Part shown: piece after piece, positions 23,746-34,348 of the stretch
Position numbering within the stretch: the first letter of the stretch is position 1
How the letters are laid out: each line of letters starts with the position of its first letter
Assembly: GCF_947242115.1 (NCBI RefSeq)
Contig: NC_074723.1
Coordinates: 30,289,543 to 30,353,542, forward strand
Length of the DNA stretch: 64,000 bases
Direction: 5' to 3'
Origin: Biomphalaria glabrata
Taxonomy: Eukaryota; Mollusca; Gastropoda; Planorbidae
Program-made: the position numbers and the translations under genes
Notes under the pieces: model-generated
The model's input: only the letters and a program-made list of their open reading frames with translations
The model's database searches: none
What the model was told of the DNA's origin: nothing

Positions 23746-24174
23746 AACGCTTTAACATAAAAATGTGAACGAGGAAAAAGAATTTGTCTGGACCATTTGG
23801 AAAGAGGTAGGAGTAGAAAGTACGTGGTATCTAGTTGATCGCTTTTTAAATGTATTTTTTTTAAAGGTAAACGACCTGAATTAGATCTTGTGGGCTAAAG
23901 CATTATTAGGCTTCTCAAGCCAACGCGGTAACCACTCTGCTAGCGAAGAGTCTATGGACATGGAAGATTGTAGAGTTATCTAATGTCTCTATGTCACTTC
24001 TGTGTTCACTAAGCCTGGGACGGCAGTCTAATATAAAGAAAACTAATTCATACAAATGTGAAGCAAGTCTAGGCAATGAAACAATGGATGATGTAGAAAT
24101 ATGAAAAACGATATAATGTGATATAGAAATAAATGTTTTTCTTCTCAAGAGATATATAAGTTTGGTTTGAAGAC

Positions 24175-24830
24175 ATCCATTCATCAATCCATCCATCCAT
24201 CCCAGTGGCGCTACAGCCCATGGAGGGCTCTGGTTTGCTTCAACACATCCCTCCATTCAGATCTCTCCTGGGCCTTTCGTCACCACTCCTTAACCCCAAG
24301 CTGTTGTTCTTCCTCCGCATCATTTATCCATCGCATTCGGGGTCTGCCTTTGGGTCGCCTGCCTTTTGGTTTTTGCCTGTATACAATTTTCGCTCCTCTG
24401 TTTTCTGACATTCTATCAAGGTGACCTGCCCAACGTCGTCTGTTCTTCTTTATTTCGGTCACCATCGCTGGGTCTTCATACTATTGATATATCTCATAGT
24501 TAGTGCGTGTCCTCCGCCCTGTTTCATCTTGTATAGCTCCATAGATTTTCCTAAGAATTTTTCCTTACCAAGTATTTAGTAGATTTTCGGTTGTCTTTGT
24601 CAATGTCCAGGTCTCACTTGCATACATTGCTGCTGGTCTTATTAGGGTTTTTATATCATTTTCTTGGTTTTCCTTAATATTTTTTTGCTCTTAAGTAAAT
24701 GGTGGGTGCTATAAAATGCTCTGTTGCCTCCTGCTATTATTTCCTTTATTTCTGTTAGTAGCTCATTTTTTAAATTAATTGTAGGCCTACTTCCTAGACA
24801 TTTGAAAGTTTGGACATTTAGTTTTAAAAC
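24175..24830 (-). mobile_element. LINE reverse transcriptase C-terminal fragment
   Basis: Minus-strand pieces read IKKNRRRWAGHLDRMSENRG then KGRRPKGRPRMRWINDAEEE, the RWxGHLxRM...GRRPxGRPxxRW tail of LINE endonuclease/RT proteins. Upstream frames give LLKSKK and MELYKMKQGG-type text expected just before that tail. It is frameshifted and lacks the catalytic core, so it is a relic. Confidence 0.75.
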
Positions 24831-24894
24831 AGAACGTGTATTTTATTTTTTTAAATTTGCGACTATTCCTTGTGAAGCGAAGACCATTAACGTC

Positions 24895-25000
24895 AAAGTC
24901 CTAACCTTCTTCCGCACAATGAGATGGAGGCGGGGAAGGTTTGAACTTGGGCCCATCCTGATGACAGTCGGAAACTACTCCACCCGATGAACTGAAGCGT
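24895..25000 (-). repeat. SINE family B fragment
   Basis: The minus strand carries a box B-like 'gggcccaagttcaaacctt' and 'cccgcctccatctcattgtg', a diverged version of the family B body. Confidence 0.45.
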
Positions 25001-25763
25001 AAAACATCGAATCAAACAACTAAGACTTTTTTTTTTCCCCAATATTTGTCTCGTATTGAAGACAGCCCGGTACTCGGACGTATTTGTGTCAAGCGTACAT
25101 TTTTCCCCCCGTTTTTACACGCGATGTAACTGTGGCTTGAAAAGTAGGCCAAGTTTTTTTTTTTCTTCTCTGTAGACGTATATCAAAAGAGTAGCGTGTA
25201 GAAAGAGGTCAGAGGTCAATATTAACACACTGGCCTGGTCTCTGAGTAGAGACTAATCAACAATAAGGCAACAGGGAACAAAATTGCCGTGAGTAGCAGA
25301 AGTGAAGTTGTTTTTTCTGTTTCCCTATAAAATATACCTAGACGAGATCTAAATGTAGCCTAATGTATAAAACTACTGGTCCTACGTGAAAAAGTAACAT
25401 TTGAGATTTTTTGGATACATTCAGTTGTTTCCTTTGTTCATAAGATCTAGATCTACATACAGAACTGTAATCTATTGCATGTGTGATTTATATTTGGGCC
25501 TATCAGTGTTTAGGCATAATGATTGTATTTTTTGTTTGTTTGTTTAAATAATAAAGTTTAGTTTTACCATACGACGCCTTCTAAGCACGTAGATCAACCG
25601 CTAAGTCGATATTTGTGTTTGATACATTATTGTCATTATATATGCCTATCACTAAACCGCTAGCAAAATCTCTACTGTTTGCGATTTAGCTACATGCATT
25701 TTGAAAACTACTTTTAGATCTAGGTTCCTGGAAGTTGTTAATGAAACAATAAAAGATCTTGTG

Positions 25764-25966
25764 CAGGGGTTCTCAACCTGTGGATCGCGACCCCCTTGGG
25801 GGTCGATTGACGATTTGCCAGGGGTCGCCTAAGACCATCAAAAATATGGATTGTTATTGTCTACTCTTCTATTTCTGTATGTGTGTGTGTGTGGGGGGGG
25901 GGGGTCGCGGCAGAGTGGGGTATTTGTTAAAAGGGGTCGCCGGTCTTAAAAGGTTGAGACCCGCTG
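25764..25966 (+). mobile_element. hAT-type MITE, 203 bp
   Basis: Termini CAGGGGTTCTCAACCTGTG and (complemented right end) CAGCGGGTCTCAACCTTTT. Flanking 8-bp duplication atcttgtg (25756-25763)/atctagtg (25967-25974) with one mismatch. The interior '...gtcgcctaagaccatc...' is the same family as 1579-1775, opposite orientation. Confidence 0.87.
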
Positions 25967-26254
25967 ATCTAGTGCCTAGGTTTAAGCCTTGATCTAAATT
26001 TCTAGGTTTAGGTTTGTTTATATGTTTTGGTCTGCGCGCTCATAGCGTTTACAAAGAATTCTTTTTTTGTTTTGCTTGAAACGCTATGATTTCTTTGGTT
26101 TAATTCTGTGTATTCCTACCTCTAGTCTAAATTATGTGGACCTTATATATAATGAAATGATAAATAGGCTATCAAACGCTTCATTCGTAAGCGGTCGTGT
26201 AGCTTATAAAATACAGTATTACAGACGCTATAGGCTGCTTCCTAAGAAAATATA

Positions 26255-26383
26255 ATTATGCCCTGCGGTAAGCATATCATTTGTTAATCTAGTCTTGCAT
26301 ATTAATTAGAGACTAAGCTGCAAAATTATTGGTTTTCTTTGATGATTAAGCCTGATTCATGCAACCCATGCAATGCTCTAGTG
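26255..26383 (-). mobile_element. Degraded L2/CR1-like LINE 3' fragment
   Basis: 'tcatgcaacccatgcaatgctcta' and the preceding 'agtcttgcatattaattagaga' are diverged versions of the LINE segment at 23195-23290 ('tcaggcaacccattccatgc'). It is cut off where the hAT left terminus begins at 26384. Confidence 0.5.
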
Positions 26384-28199
26384 CAGCGGTTCTCAACCTT
26401 TTTAGTTCGTCGACCCCTTTTTGCTATACCCAATTATGCGGCGACCCCCCAAAAGTAAAATTATTTTCGTTTTTCTATGTCCAAGTAACTGTGCTTGTGC
26501 GAATGGTAGAAAACGTAGTCCAGATGTGAATGTAGTTTCAAAATGTGTATCTTTAATGACAAAACAATATATCATCGCCATCTAGTCTTGAAATATATTT
26601 CTTCATAAAGTTGAATTCCAAGTAAATACAATGTTATGGCGTGCATTCATCAACTTTTCCATTTGGTATCCACCGTATCCATGTTCCATACGTAGGTGAC
26701 TATTTCAAAAGCTTGGAGGAGCATGGATAGTTCTTAGGGTAATAGTAAACTACATTGCTACTATTGTTGCAACAGTTTCTTATTGTTTATGTTTCACCCA
26801 AATTAGGATGTTTTCTGCATCAAGTTTTTTTTTCTTCTGTATTTAGCTATACTTGATTAATAAACGGCTGGTAAACCCAAGTTACCCAAAAATATAGTAT
26901 TGAAAATGAAAGAGGAGGGTGCAAACACAAAATCCAGATTTGTATTACTGACATTTAAATGAAATCATTTTTCGCTACATCTCTATTAATGAGTTCAATA
27001 AACTCTTTCTGTCTCCGGAACACTTTCAACTTTTGACTGTGAATGGACTTCTGGCAAGTGCAAGCTGTGTCAGATTTGGAGAGTATGATGAAATATCGTC
27101 CGCAAGCATTCACAAATGTTCTTTCACAATTATCATTTGATTTGTTTCATGTCATTTTCCTCATAGAGAGTTGATACATTTGGCAACATGGAGCAGAAAC
27201 CTGGAGAACCGCCGTCACAGTTTGTTTGTCAATGTGAAGTTACATTGTGATGTATCGGACTATTATCAGACAACTCGAAACATGCTGCTTTAGGTCCTTG
27301 TAGTGAAGTTTTTCATTCCTTCTTGTAATCATTGGGCTGTGTCTTCGTTTCTACTATACGTCGATTTCGGGAAGCTCCGATGACTTTCGGTGACTCATTC
27401 AGTAGCAGACGTTGAAATCTAGACCGTCATACTGGCCAACTTCCTGTGCCATCTATACAAACATCACTACTAGTTTTCAATGAGATATTCTACTTTTTCC
27501 AAAAAAAATGAATCAACTTTCTGATATACATCTCGTGTTGTAGTCGTTTCCAGTGGTTTGCAAAAGAGAAGCTCGTCTTATAAATCATTTCTATGCCTAA
27601 ACATACCTCTACATTACTTGGTCTCCATGTCTGCAAAGCTCAGATGTTGAATATCAATAGAACGCTGCAGTTATTTAGGTTACAGGGATTCTCATTTTAA
27701 AGCTTTGTTACAAATGATGCACAGGAATTTTTCAATTCCCGCTTACGAAGTAAAACCAAACCGTAAATAAATATACGTAATATTTTTTGCTCTTAATGTT
27801 TAACTTCCACGGGTTCTTCCCTGATGAAACTATTTCATGGACTATTTCATCGAGAACGTATTTATTAGCTAGAATCTCAGTTCACTATCGTCACGATGTT
27901 ACCATACAAATAATAACTACGACTCCACATCGTTGCGCTATGCTTAATGTTACATTACTTTAAACTAGTAAAAATATGTAATATGTATGTTGCGACAATT
28001 AATATATTTGAATCACTCCTTCACAAACAACAACAAAAGGATATTAACTTCCAATGAAAAACTTTGTACAGTGTCAAATTTTACAAGAGTCGAAATAGAG
28101 AAAAAAAAAATCCATATTCACAATGGTCTTGGGCGACCCCCGGCCAATTGCCATTCGGCTCCCCCAAGGGGGTCGCGACCCACAGGTTTGGAACCCCTG
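26384..28199 (-). mobile_element. hAT transposon remnant (ZBED5-like transposase), about 1.8 kb
   Basis: The left end CAGCGGTTCTCAACCTTTT and right end (complement CAGGGGTTCCAAACCTGTG) are the termini of the 1579-1775/25764-25966 MITEs. The minus strand carries transposase pieces in family order: CIICNKAL (BED-finger-like, near 27700), DELLFCKPLETTTTRDVYQK and VDSFF (near 27550), DVCIDGTGSWPV (near 27460; family form VCTDGAxSMxG), and EFIELINRDVAKNDF (near 26980). Several stops and frameshifts interrupt it. The flanking 8-mers do not match, so two overlapping partial copies are an alternative. Confidence 0.65.
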
Positions 28200-28695
28200 A
28201 CATACATACTAGTTTGCATTTATGCATGTAGTCAGTATGTTGTTTTTGAGACTGCAATCGTAGCTGTTGTTTTTTTTTTTTTGTATATGCATATGGAAAA
28301 CGGTTTTGGAAGAGGTATAGATGAACATGCATATTTAGTCAATGTTGTTGAACTTGATCAATGTCTTTTTGTTATCCAACCAATCAGTGAATTCAAGACA
28401 CCAAGATAACTACTTTTAGTTACACTTTTTGACCTTAAGCTCAGCTCCAGTTGCTGGTATGTAGACCACAGCACAGAAGAAAGATTATTTTAGAGGTCAA
28501 AATGTGAATGCTTTGCATTTACGAGTACAAGAGGCAACGGCGGATCTAAAACAAAGACGTCCAAACGCTAGATAAAGTCTTTAGACGTTTTGCATTTTTT
28601 TGTGTTTTGGGCATGGGCGTTGCCAGGATTTCCCCCCCCCCCCCCGGCGAAAAAAAAATATATATCAACTTCAACATAAATGTAGCCTATACGGG
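28200..28695. other. No gene seen
   Basis: AT-rich with a T-run and a C-run (28631-28645). 'atgggcgttgccaggattt' at 28613 may be a remnant terminus of another element. Confidence 0.5.
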
Positions 28696-29064
28696 CAGTG
28701 GCGTTGCTAGGGATTTGGGGGCACGGGAGGGGGAACCTGACCTTTTTAGGGGTCCCTGCAATTTGACATTCGACATCATTGCTTGAGATAATGTACTTAG
28801 TAAATGAAATATGTCTAAATTCCAATTGGTACAATTCATATCGCCTCAAGTCGTGCTTGCTGTTCAACAAAGGTCATCTATAATATCATCTAGATTCTAG
28901 ATCAATACTGTCTAGTATTTTTGACTCCAGCAAGATTAAATGGCAGTGGTGTAATATTAAATGTCAACAAAACTTAGGACATTGATTTGATGGATCCATC
29001 AAGTGGGGGCCCGGTGTGGATTTTGAATTTGGACCCACCTCCCCCCACCTTAGCTACACCACTG
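28696..29064. mobile_element. hAT-type MITE 'GGCGTAGCTAGG' family, expanded copy
   Basis: Termini CAGTGGCGTTGCTAGGG and, complemented, CAGTGGTGTAGCTAAGG. The flanks tatacggg and tatacacg agree at 6 of 8. The ends match 38813-38996 and 58067-58273, but this copy has about 160 extra bases in the middle. Confidence 0.7.
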
Positions 29065-29961
29065 TATACACGTCTTGCTCTAACCCGTCTCTCACTTGTT
29101 CTCCCACTTCAACCCTCACTCTTCTGTTTATGTAACAGACATCGTGATTTCATCAGAATCTACTCAGCCTACACAACCAAACCTTTCGCTCACCTTTACT
29201 AATTGTTGCATCAGAAACACGCACATACACTCCACAATACAGAGGGCCCCCAAAACATTCCCAATCTAATTGAACTCAACATAGCATGTTTTAAAGAACC
29301 TTTAAATTCAATCATTTCAGGAAACTTATAAACAAACAAATAAAAATACAAAGTGAAATAGATGGATGTTGAAAACTAAAATGGAGTATGATTAATGATT
29401 AAAACTAACATATAATTTTCTGTTTTAAACTCGCTTGTCCTATTCATGATAATTATTAGTTCAATTTCTGTTCATACATATTTTTTTAGCTTTTATTTTA
29501 GCTAATATTCTTAATTTAATGTGAATTTTGTTCCGTTATTTTATATTTTTAAATTTCCTTAATTAATTTCAATTTTAGATCACGATTTTTAGGCCCTACC
29601 TTGTTAATTACTAACTATTATTATTATTATTTTACTTTCATTATTTTATTTTAGTCTACTATATCCATACCGCTAACGAAGTGTTTGTTTTCTGTAGATT
29701 GTTATTCTATAACTATATATTAAAAATAAGCCTGTAGAGATCTTAGCCATTTGGTTTCGTTCGTGTATATAAATAATCGATATTCTAATTATTCGCCTTG
29801 ACTTGCGTCTTATAAAAACATTGTTACATTCAGGGCCGGCCTTGGGTCCTAGGCAAAGCGAATATGAGGCCATAGACGAAGTAGATAGGGTGGCCCCAAA
29901 TGAAATAGAAAACAAAAGGAAAATAAAAGAACAAGAAATACGCATTGAATTATCATCACCA
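29065..29961. other. No gene seen; AT-rich DNA with a hAT terminus
   Basis: 29832 onward (cagggccggccttgggtcct) resembles the hAT end at 14348. Otherwise AT-rich, no coding signal. Confidence 0.5.
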
Positions 29962-30340
29962 TCAAACTCCATTAGAGTGAGGGCTTGAGAGGCTCAAATC
30001 CTCTCTTGCAAAAGCCCTGGACAGAAACCCTGCTGTCTTGCGTAGTGCATTAATGTCACCATACAGGTCGAGAATTTTGGGTTTACCAGACCTGTCGAGA
30101 CGGAGATCAGCAAGTCTGGGGCAGTCAAACAGAATATGAGGCACGGTTTCCTCTTCTTCCTTACAGCGGGGGCAGAGTGAATCAAAATTTGGCCATAGCC
30201 GCGAGAAATATGAGCCAACAGGACAGTGGTCTGTCCTGCACTGTGCTATAATAGCTTGCTCAGGCCTGGACAGCCTCCACCATGGGGAAGTGCGGTCAGG
30301 GCGCCTCATGCGCTCTTCTAATTTTAACTGAAAATCACTT
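29962..30340 (-). mobile_element. LINE C-terminal fragment (I-clade-like RNase H tail)
   Basis: A minus-strand open frame reads RPEQAIIAQCRTDHCPVGSY, then CPRCKEEEETVPHILFDCPR and KILDLYGDINALRKTAGFL. R.GH.P...YF..F......C..C...EET..HILF.CP is the diagnostic end of RNase H-bearing LINE ORF2. Only this end is present. Confidence 0.75.
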
Positions 30341-30989
30341 TTTAGACATTTAATTTTTTTGCTGAAACATAACATAAAAGTTTTGTAATCAATAAAGAAT
30401 GTTCCGGATTATGTTTTGAAAAGAAATCAACTTACATTACATACATTTTCTTACAAATCGTCGCCAAAAATTTCCGAATTTATTTAAAAATCTTCTAACG
30501 CCAAATAACTGTTTGAACTCCTTCTTCTAATTAATAAACAAATAATCTTCTCATTTACGAAATAATGTTATTCCGGATTTTTATGAAAAATATTTTAACT
30601 CACTTCTCTCACACAGTTTAATTAATTTTCTACCTAAAAAATAAAAAAATCTAATTATCGTTAATATTATGTTCCGATTTTTAAGGAAAACAACACCCAA
30701 ACACCAAAGTACAAGGCTGTAGTTCTTCTAATTTTTATAAGAGACCATCCAACAAATTTAATTAACGCTATTACATTTATCTGGAATTCTCTTTTTCTTT
30801 TACTATTTATACAAAATTCCGGAACAATCTAATATATAAACTTAAATCAATTGTGTTTATACCTAAAATTATTGCGATGTTTTGAAACGTAAAATAAAGG
30901 TTAATCAATTTTTAATAGCTTTTAGTTGTTGATTTTTTATATTAAGATGACGGACAGACCGACTGACAGACAAAAAACGCAAAAACAAT
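30341..30989. other. No gene seen; very AT-rich
   Basis: Recurrent 'ttccgga'/'ttccgaattt' words about every 60-100 bases (30402, 30471, 30572, 30670, 30821) suggest an old diverged tandem array, but I could not fix a period. Confidence 0.4.
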
Positions 30990-31980
30990 GCGGCATTGAT
31001 CCTCTTTAAATAAATTCTATTAGAACTCAGTGCACCAATGTCTATGAACCCTCCTTAAATATCTCGTGTAAATAAAGACATTTTTTTATGGTACCGATAC
31101 TAGCCTATTGTGAGGTAATGGAATTTTTTTTCTTTGACGTCATATGAATGGACTCTTTAAATGTAATGCTAAAAGAACGCACTCGTTGCACCAATGTCTA
31201 TTAACCCTCGAAAAATTGCTCGTAGTAATGAAAACATATTTTAGTCTAACTAAGCCGTGTGGCGTAGTGTTTTTTTTTCCTTTGACGTCACATGGAATGA
31301 ATTCTTTAAGTGAAATGCTAAAAGAACGCACTCTGTGCACCAATGTCTATGAACACTCGATAAATGGCTCGTATTGATGAAGGCGATTTTTAGTCTAGCT
31401 AGGCCGTGTGACGTAGTTTTTTTTTTCCTTTGACGTCATATGGAATGAATTCTTTAAATGAAATTCTAAAAGAACGCACTCGGTGCACCAATGTCTATGA
31501 ACACTCAATAAATGGCTCGTATTAATGAAGGCGATTTTTAGTCTAGCTAGGCCGTGTGACGTAGTTTTTTTTTTCCTTTGACGTCATATGGAACTAATTC
31601 TTTAAATGAAATGCTTAAAGAAAGCACTCGGTACACCAATGTCTATGAACACTCAATAAATGGCTCGTATTGATGAAGGCGTTTTTTTAGTCTAGCTAGG
31701 CCGTGTGACGTAGTGTTTTTTTTTCCTTTGACGTCATATGGAACTAATTCTTTAAATGAAATGCTAAAAGAACGCACTCGATGCACCAATGGCTATAAAC
31801 ACTCGATAAATGGCTCGTATTGATGAAGGCGATTTTTAGTCTAGCTAGGCCGTGTGACGTAGTGTTTTTTTCCCTCTGACGTTATATGGAATTAATTCTT
31901 TAAATGAAATGCTAAAAGAACTCGGTATAGTAATGTTTATTAAGCCTCGTTATGTGACTCGCATTTAAAAAAGGAATGAT
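30990..31980. repeat. Satellite array, 148-bp monomer, about 6-7 copies, each with a CRE palindrome
   Basis: Monomers run 'tttgacgtcatatggaa', 'attctttaaatgaaatgct', 'aaagaacgcactcggtgcac', 'caatgtctatgaacactcga', 'taaatggctcgtattgatga', 'tagtctagctaggccgtgtg'. TGACGTCA lies at 31135, 31283, 31431, 31579 and 31729, and TGACGTTA at 31877; spacing is 148,148,148,150,148. The first and last monomers are more diverged. No reading frame is conserved between monomers. Confidence 0.93.
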
Positions 31981-32434
31981 ATCTTGATTTAAACTAGATC
32001 TAGATTTTTATTACAGTATATCTAGATCTGGATTTATATTCTAATTAAAATTATTTTAGATTTCTAGATCTAGTTTAGACTAAAATAGACTAAATTAAGA
32101 TGTAGAATTTCAATTTCTAGACTTAAAGTGTAGATTTTGATTTCCAAACGTTTTGATAATAATGCATTGTTATAATATACTAAAACTAATATACTATTTT
32201 TAAATTTAATGTTGCATTCAGTCTATTGATAGATTATCTAGGATATTTTTTTACACAAATCTTATCTAAATTACAGCTACATTATTCCAAGTTCATATTT
32301 TAGATCTAGATCTAGTAGAGAGCTAAATCAGAAGTTTAATATAGGTAGATCTACATCCTCATTCTATTTCCATTTAAATAAAAATGCCGATATCTCTGTT
32401 GATCTCTGTTCTTTTCCTTTTTTTGTTTTTTAAT

Positions 32435-32620
32435 TACAAACCTCCAGTAGGACGACGGGGGGTGGGAGCATGCAGGGTTTGAACCAGGGACCATCGATAA
32501 ATCCGAACGACAATCCAGCACGCAGACTGTACGACCAGGCTGCTTGTTGCCATCCTCCATCATCCAGCGAGAAGTGAATTATTTTAAACTTAGGAGGAAC
32601 ACCCGAAACATGTAAAACAA
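32435..32620 (-). repeat. SINE family B copy
   Basis: The minus strand has 'aacaagcagcctggtcgtac' (box A side), 'ggtccctggttcaaaccctg' (box B), 'ccccgtcgtcctactggag' and the tail 'taggaggaacacccgaaacatg' at the plus-strand right side. It matches 21300-21445. Confidence 0.75.
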
Positions 32621-32719
32621 AACAAAAAAAAACATTTTTTACAACGGCAAATGAATCTTTGAAACATTATTACTTTTGACCATCAAAATTAAATAACCTC
32701 TTGAATATTCTTTGCGAAT

Positions 32720-32799
32720 AGGCAGATCCGACAGGGATCCGACTTCGACGGGGGCCGCCTCTGAGTTTGTGTAACACAAACTCTCTTTGTAATCTTGTT
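32720..32799 (+). repeat. Dispersed motif with a near-perfect palindrome
   Basis: 'gagtttgtgtaacacaaactc' folds into a 10-bp hairpin, followed by 'tctttgtaatcttgtt'. It recurs at 63500-63573 (with 'aat' inserted in the loop), preceded in both by 'ggatcc' and 'gaggc/gcctctgag' text. Element class unknown. Confidence 0.55.
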
Positions 32800-32859
32800 T
32801 AAAAATACATTCAGCCATAATATGTTTCTTTTAAATATTTGGGCTTGTATTTAGATAAG

Positions 32860-33480
32860 ATAAGATATGATAATTTTTATTGATCCAATCAAATGGAAAT
32901 TCAGTTTGATTACAATTGGCAACCCCAGCGTAACTACTGTAACAATAACAATATAGATGCAAATATGAACAACATTTACACACGAAAATATATACACACT
33001 CATAACCAGCGCTTTATAAATTAGACTTCTAATTAGATCTTGTAACACTCTGACCGATAGTGGGATAAAGGAGTTTTTAAATCTTTCTGTTTTAGTCCTA
33101 ATGGAAAGGAGACGACCACTTCGTTCAGATCTTATGTAACAGTGGTTATTAGTGGTTATGCAACAGTGGTTAATGGGTGCAGGTTATCTTTAAGAATCGT
33201 GAGTGTTTTGGAAAGGCATCTTGTATGAAAAAGCTCCTCAATAGATGGTAGCTGTGTTCGAGTGATATACGATGCTTTTTTAATTAGTCTATTTAGTCTA
33301 AGTCTTTGTGCTAGTGAAGTATTATCATACCAGCAGGTGATGGCAAAGTGAATTACACTGCTGATGGTTATTTATCTTAACTTTTAAGTTATGGCGTTCC
33401 TTCAAACAGACGCATGACGCTTAGAATCTTCTGTTGTTGTTTTTTAAGTAACGTCTGTATTTTATAAGATAAGATAAACA
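32860..33480. repeat. Dispersed repeat bounded by GATAAGATAA tails
   Basis: Begins 'agataagataagatatgata' with 'tttttattgatccaatcaaatgg' and ends 'aagtaacgtctgtattttat' plus 'aagataagataaa'. The end block is the 3' tail of the L2/CR1-like LINEs here, so it is probably a LINE 3' UTR. No protein domain visible. Confidence 0.5.
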
Positions 33481-33489
33481 ATAACATTA

Positions 33490-33700
33490 TTATAAACTTA
33501 GTCTTGCAAGCTTATAAGAGAAAAATCTTTCCAAGTCATTGATTGTACTGATTCGGGCTATCCGCTCCAGTCACTAATCACTATATGAAAGAAAGTACGC
33601 ATAGCTACTTGTACCACTATGTCCCAGCATGTGGAATAAGAAACATGAGCCTAAATCATTTTGTCTTTCAAAGTATTTTATAAGGTTTCTATGTGTATTT
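33490..33700 (-). mobile_element. Degraded L2/CR1-like LINE 3' fragment
   Basis: 'atcattttgtctttcaaagtattttataaggtttctatgtgtatttg' and the 'cttgtaccactatgtcccag' region are diverged versions of the segment at 23290-23400. It ends in a (TG)n run at 33702-33719. Confidence 0.45.
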
Positions 33701-33719
33701 GTGTGTGTGTGTGTGTGTG

Positions 33720-34348
33720 ATTATTTGTAAATTATTCATAAATTAGGGTTCATAAGGTTGCTTTGCCGGAAGTGGTAATGGATATCAGAACTCCAATACC
33801 GGTGCCTAAAAAATTCTTCCAATAACTTGCATATGTTATAATGCTTCTAGATCTAACAACCAGTCCTGCTCCTGGCCCTCACGTGTGGCCTAGATATTGG
33901 TCCTGCGGAATGTCAGGAGAAGGAGCAAAGGCGAGTAGCTGCAAAGGAGCCTAAACCTGTTCTCTTGGACTGGATACCACTTTAGAAGAAGGAAAACTCA
34001 GAATTTAAACCTCTGCTGCTTGCAGCTGTACCCAAACACGGCAAAGGCTTCGGAAATCAAGGCTGATGAAAAAATCAGGACTTGGTGACTCTTAAGACAG
34101 ATTGATCACGGGTCTATAATACATCCTGAATGATATTCAGTGCCATATAGCTAAGAGAGGGGAGGCCAAATGCGAAAGTCCCTAAAGAGGCCAAGCCCCC
34201 CCCCCCAGTTCCCTCCAAATCCCTAGCAATGCAATTGATGATATAGCTGATCCTAAAATCTATTGGCACCTACCGTTCCTTTACATACATCAGCTGCTTA
34301 GAAGAGGGAAAACTGCTGTGTGGGTGAAATCGTTCCGACCATCTCTAA
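33720..34348. other. No gene seen; unclassified repeat-like text
   Basis: 34190-34235 is a minus-strand end fragment of the GGCGTAGCTAGG MITE family ('ccaaatccctagcaatgca'). 33885-34110 has no recognisable domain. Confidence 0.45.

Noticed and set aside
27987-28409. A 140-residue plus-strand frame
   Set aside because: It crosses the right end of a hAT element and flanking AT-rich DNA; no domain.
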